From: Gnetum montanum | Lineage: Eukaryota > Streptophyta > Gnetopsida > Gnetales > Gnetaceae | NCBI GenBank assembly: GCA_015680685.1 | Contig: MNCI01004113.1 | Coordinates: 1,129,343 to 1,152,280 of the forward strand | DNA: 22,938 nucleotides | Direction of reading: 5' to 3' | In this document: positions 19,148-22,938 of the stretch, in pieces | How the letters are laid out: the number at the start of each line of letters is the position of its first letter | Numbering within the stretch: the stretch's first letter is position 1 | Made by a program: the position numbers and the translations under genes | Notes under the pieces: generated by a model | What the model saw: only the letters and a program-made list of their open reading frames with translations | What the model was told of the DNA's origin: nothing | The model's database searches: none

Positions 19148-21562
19148 GCAAGACTTGTTCCCAAACAAAAAGAAAGACTGTTGAAAGTGATAAACAAGTG
19201 GTCAAAAGCCTTTGCCTGGTCATACCCTGAATTAACTCGAATTAACCTTAGGATATGCGAGCATAGGATTTACACTGATCACTTCATGAAACCTTGAAAA
19301 CAACCGCAGAGGTGATTGAACCCAAAATTGAAGCAAATAGTAAAGGAAGAAATAGAATAGCTTCTTAAGGCTAGGTTCATATATCCCATTGCTGATAGTG
19401 AATGGGTTAGCCCTATGGTGATCGTACCTAAAAAGGGAGGCAAATGGAGGGTGGGTATAGATTTTAGGCTGCTAAACATGACAACATTTAAGGATTACTT
19501 TCCATTGCCATTCATTGACCAAGTCTTAGACACTATAGTAGGGCATTGCTATTTTAGTTTTCTGGATGGCTATAGTGGATACAACCAAATACGGATAGCC
19601 CCAGAAGATCAAGCCAAAACAACGTTCACCAGTCCTTGGTGAATGTTTGTATATAAACAAATGTCGTTTGGCTTGTGCAATGCCCTTGCCACATTTCAAT
19701 GCTTAGTTCTAAGCATATTACAATAGTAGATAGGAAACGGAGTGGAAGTCTTTATGGATGACTTCTCCACTTATGGAAAAAGTTTTGACCAAGCCTTGGA
19801 TCGATTAGAGAAAGTGCTGAAAAGATGCGTAGAAACCAACTTAAGGCTCAACTGGCAGAAAAGCCATTTAATGGTCCAAGAAGGTGTAGTACTTGGGCAT
19901 AAGGTTTCACATTCATGAGTAGAGGTAGACCCAGATAGAGTTAGGGTCATCCAAGGAATCACCCGTCAACTAGAAACTGTCAAAGACATTTGGTCATTCC
20001 TTGGACACACTAGCTATTATAGGAGATTCATTGAGAACTTCTATAAGATTGCCAAACCATTGGTAGAGCTAACAAAGAAGGACGCACCGTTCGAATGGAC
20101 CGGGGTATGTGAACGAGCATTCCAGGCTCTGAAACAAAAGCTTTTAGAAACTCCCATTCTACAAGCTCCTGACTGGTCCAGACCTTTCCATATAATGACT
20201 AACACATCCGATTATGCCTCAAGAGTTGTACTTACACAGTTAGATGACCAAAAAAATCCTTACTACATCCACTGTGCAAGTAGGAGTATCGTTGGTGCAC
20301 AAATTAACTACATAACTACAGAAAAAGAATTAATGGCTGTAGTGTTTGCACTGGATAAATCTAGACACTATGTGTTAGGTTACAAAGTGTTCATACATAT
20401 GGATCATAGTGCAATCTAGTTCCTCATGAACAAGCTAACGGTCAGCCCTTGTATTATATGATGGTTGGTAATCTTACAGGAGTTCAATCTAACGATGATT
20501 GATCGAAAGGGCACCGAGAACGTAGTTGTAGATCACTTATCTCGGTTGCACTGGGACAACAAAGAGGATGAATATGTAATGTCTGATCATTTTCCCAAGG
20601 AGGCCCTCTTTGTCGATGTAGTGAACAACCAGCCCATGGAAACAAATTGGTAGAGTAGCATTCACACCTATCTCCTTACCCAACAAACACCATAGGAGTT
20701 GGACTTTAGGAAGAAACAATAGTTTCTTCACAGAGCCAAGTACTTCATGGAGATCAACGGATAACTTTACAAAGTGTGTCTTGATGGCTTGGTTCAATGG
20801 TACGTGCCCGAGGTGGATCAACTAAGAGTTCTCCAAGATGCTCATGAGGGCCTTTGTGGGGGTCACTATGCAGGAAGATGAACGACTATTAAGATCTTGC
20901 TTGTGGGGTATTATTGGCCAACATTATTTCGGGATGCCGATCAATTAGTCCAATCTTGTGAGCGCTACCAACGTGATGGGGGAATGACTACTAGAATGGA
21001 GGGTCTGCAACAATGGATTTAACCTTTAGAACCCTTCGACATTTGGGGAATAGACTTTATGGGGCCCACTACACCAATGTCCAATGGAAAAGCTTACATC
21101 ATTGTTGTCGTAGACTATCTAATAAAATGGGCTGAAGCAGCTGGTGTTACAGACTACACATCATCTATAGCTACACGATTTGTTCAACAACAAATCGTAA
21201 ATAGGTTTGGTGTGCCACCTATACTTATCTTGGATAATGGAGCACACTTCACAGGTGCAACTTTTTAGAAGTTAATGTAACGCTTAGGGGTTGAACATAA
21301 ATTGACTACACCTTATCACCCCCAAGCTAATGGACAAGCCGAGGTCACTAACAGGGAGATCACTAAAATATTAACAAGGACAATTAGCAAGTATAGGCGA
21401 GATTGGAGCACTAAATTGAATGATGCTTTGAATGGGACTGCCAACGAGTGTCCAAATTTGGTGAATGTGACTGCCAATGAGTGTCCTCGAATAGGATTTA
21501 GGTGCTTGCTGGTCTTTGGCAACACCAAGGCCCAGATACCTCCAAATAGACTCAGTAGTTAA
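19148..21562 (+). pseudogene. pol: decayed pol: reverse transcriptase, RNase H, integrase (copy C)
   Basis: All three enzymes are read in one frame (+1 relative to gag) for 2.4 kb, with about 17 stops and no frameshift. RT: 'VPKKGGKWRVGIDFRLLN' (19424-19477), 'FLDGYSGYNQI' with catalytic Asp at 19565, and 'VFMDDFSTYG' with the Asp pair at 19757-19762. The FMDD form and the wording resemble Athila. RNase H: 'IMTNTSDYA', where the first catalytic Asp is Asn (codon 20201), then 'TEKELMAVVFALDK', 'HMDHSAI' and 'DHLSRL'. Integrase: zinc region with 'CERY' in place of the usual CxxC (about 20960), then Asp 21053, Asp 21233 and Glu 21341, giving D-X59-D-X35-E. The C terminus holds an in-frame duplication and stops early at 21562. 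Confidence 0.9.
21436..21486 (+). repeat. 33-bp in-frame tandem duplication in integrase
   Basis: GACTGCCAACGAGTGTCC at 21436 and the same with one change at 21469 are 33 bp apart, adding 11 codons ('TANECP' twice) between 'KLNDAL' and 'IGFRCLLVFGN'. Confidence 0.75.
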
Positions 21563-21743
21563 TGTGAGTATGTGTGTGCGCTATTGCGGTGTGCGGTTAT
21601 GAAAAATGAAACGATTGCGTTGTGTGTAAACTACAAATGACTTATCTTAAAGAGATTCAACCAACTTTGTCAAGTACTGTGAGTTGTTGAGAGTTCCTAT
21701 TTTGTTCAATTGCCTAGTCTATGTGGTCCTTATAATACCTACT
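21563..21743 (+). other. non-coding 3' flank of pol
   Basis: No protein similarity and no envelope-like frame. The first 70 bases are GC- and CpG-richer than the surroundings ('gcgctattgcggtgtgcgg'). Confidence 0.4.
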
Positions 21744-22658
21744 TGTAACAAATAAAATTTTGCAAAAAAAATTTGAGCACAACTCCATGAATCTACTTCG
21801 AATTTTCCCCAGAGAAAGAGATAGTTCCACAAGAAAAGTAGAAATAGAGCAAGATTCAATGGAAATAGACAGAAAAGAAAAAGAAAGAAGATTTGTGTAA
21901 AGATCTCAAATATTTAAACAAGGTAAAATGATACGAGTAAACACTTCGCAATAAAGCTATCCCCAAATTCAATAACTACAAATTGTTCAAACTTCCAAGG
22001 CTCAAATAAGTAATTTCTTCAAGACAATCCTACCATGCTACCAAAAATTTCCGCGTAAACTATCACGTACGATACTCCATTTTGACTAGATAATGGATGT
22101 CAACAATTGCATTCAACAGAACCTTCAAAAGACTTGACAATTTTTGATTGAAATACCATAGAGATTCACTTTAAAGATAAAAGAAGCTATTCTGGTCCTA
22201 TCAAAATACCAAAGATTTTCTGAACCCTCTTGACTATTGAATCGTTCAACAGCATGACTACAAGCAAAGGTTCTCTTACAACAATCCCAATAGCGATTCT
22301 TATACATTGCACAATAATCAAATTCACTACTAAAATGCTCTTAAGGCTTTCAAACACAAGCGCTTCTATGGAGAAATTTTAATAGAAATCTTCTATCATG
22401 GCACAAGAACAATAAGAGCAATCTAAAAATCCCAAAATTACTTGGCAAGGATGATACTATCTAAACCACTAGCTAAATAATTTAAACAAAATACAAAATA
22501 ATAAGCATAACTCACAGGACTATGACAAAGAGGTTGAAATCTTTTCTTTAGCAAGCCATCTTACAAGCAATCTTTCACAATGTGTGATCCCAAGTGTATC
22601 TCCAAGTGATAGCTCAAAAGTCACCCAAGTGTGTTATCTTTTCTCTTACCCCTAAAGC

Positions 22659-22667
22659 CTTTTTATA
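22659..22667 (-). promoter_or_regulatory. TATA box of the candidate solo LTR
   Basis: TATAAAAAG on the minus strand within a G-rich context typical of plant LTR promoters. Confidence 0.45.
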
Positions 22668-22734
22668 GGTTTCAAAAGGTAGTTACATTATAAAATATCT
22701 TAGCTAACTTTTCTCCCAAGTAAGGAAGTTAATT

Positions 22735-22779
22735 ACTTGCCTAACAAGTTAGGAGACCTTACTTGCCCAACAAGTTAGG
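22735..22779. repeat. 19-bp direct repeat containing a palindrome
   Basis: ACTTGCCTAACAAGTTAGG (22735-22753) recurs with one change at 22761-22779, 26 bp apart. The core CCTAAC-AA-GTTAGG is an inverted repeat. It lies about 70-110 bp upstream of the minus-strand TATA box. Confidence 0.7.
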
Positions 22780-22826
22780 TAAGTTACAAAACTTTTGGGT
22801 GGTTGATGAGACGCAGATTGCACAAG

Positions 22827-22854
22827 CCGCGATATCGCGTACACGATATCGCGG
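22827..22854 (+). promoter_or_regulatory. nested palindromes in LTR D
   Basis: CGCGATATCGCG (22828-22839) is a perfect 12-bp palindrome. A second CGATATCG sits at 22844-22851, 14 bp further on. Together, 22827-22854 form one larger inverted repeat with 11-bp arms and a 6-bp centre. The last site is 17 bp from the TATA box. Confidence 0.65.
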
Positions 22855-22868
22855 TCCGCTGTCAAATC

Positions 22869-22876
22869 TATAAATA
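22869..22876 (+). promoter_or_regulatory. TATA box of LTR D
   Basis: TATAAATA, the same octamer and flanks as at 14946. Confidence 0.7.
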
Positions 22877-22938
22877 AGAGGCGGCACTCCCCTCATTCGA
22901 CATCCTAGGCATAAAGTAGCGAAGCTCTGGCAGATTGA

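Larger units (their letters stand above)
21744..22788 (-). mobile_element. candidate solo LTR, minus strand
   Basis: The segment is bounded by the inverted repeat TGTAAC (21744) and GTTACA (ends 22788). On the minus strand it has a strong promoter-like stretch, CCTATAAAAAGGCTTTAGGGG, with TATAAAAAG at 22667-22659, about 120 bp from the 5' end as expected for U3. Two copies of a short palindrome lie upstream. No coding potential was found in over 1 kb, as for an LTR. The flanking five bases (ctact and aaact) agree only in part, so the insertion limits are not proven. The family is unknown; the form suggests Ty1/copia. Confidence 0.4.
22804..22938 (+). mobile_element. Ty3/gypsy LTR start (copy D), cut by window end
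   Basis: It starts TGATGAG like the LTR at 14897 and shares 'ctataaataagaggc' plus the palindrome and TATA layout. Only 135 bp are visible. It is rich in CpG, differs from copy C by indels (an extra 16 bp after TGATGA) and many substitutions, and no clear polypurine tract precedes it. It may therefore be the 3' LTR of copy C or the LTR of a different, younger element; the second looks more likely. Confidence 0.8.

Noticed and set aside
21721-21743. Copia-type primer site next to the solo LTR (minus strand 'TAGGTATTATAAGG')
   Set aside because: Too many mismatches to TGGTATCAGAGC, and the adjacent sequence is the gypsy pol flank, not a copia interior.
21875-21898. Purine-rich run as the polypurine tract of copy C
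   Set aside because: It is about 900 bp away from the next LTR start and inside the candidate solo LTR; a polypurine tract should directly abut the 3' LTR.
21563-22803. Envelope-like ORF of an Athila element between pol and the 3' LTR
   Set aside because: No open frame of useful length and no membrane or signal segments; most of the stretch looks like an LTR in the opposite orientation.

Overview
The window looks like intergenic DNA of a land plant with a large, repeat-filled genome. A gymnosperm would fit, but that is a guess from the density and age of the repeats. I see no intact cellular gene, no rRNA, no functional tRNA and no CRISPR array. Almost all the supportable sequence is nested, decayed retrotransposons. 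Every coding region is a pseudogene broken by stop codons.

Layout. 1-449 is the 3' part of a Ty3/gypsy LTR (copy A, plus). It abuts 450-2719, a decayed gag of a related element on the minus strand (copy B), whose LTR lies at about 2800-3584. LTR B interrupts a minus-strand L1-type LINE (about 3585-7160: ORF2 endonuclease and truncated reverse transcriptase, ORF1 with a DUF4283-like region and a zinc knuckle, 5' UTR). From about 7190 to 11851 is another minus-strand LTR element (copy E): LTR 10958-11851, a tRNA-Asp-type primer site, then about 3.6 kb of decayed coding sequence that I cannot assign to gag or pol, with a 722-bp direct duplication. 11852-14202 is AT-rich and holds tRNA-derived SINE remnants, tandem repeats and a TA microsatellite. 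14203-14542 looks like a Ty1/copia LTR with its primer site. 14897-21562 is the best element (copy C, plus): LTR, primer site, gag, protease, RT, RNase H and integrase, of Athila-like type. 21744-22788 is a candidate solo LTR on the minus strand. 22804-22938 is the start of another gypsy LTR (copy D), cut by the window end.

The gypsy LTRs of copies B, C and D share a precise promoter layout: palindromic CGATATCG-type sites spaced mostly 14 bp apart, with the last one exactly 17 bp from TATAAATA. This regularity, and the unassigned reading frame in element E, are the two most interesting observations. The decay of copy C is unusual: gag and protease stay in one frame for about 1,118 codons although stops are frequent, and several changes are of the C-to-T / G-to-A kind expected from loss of methylated cytosines.
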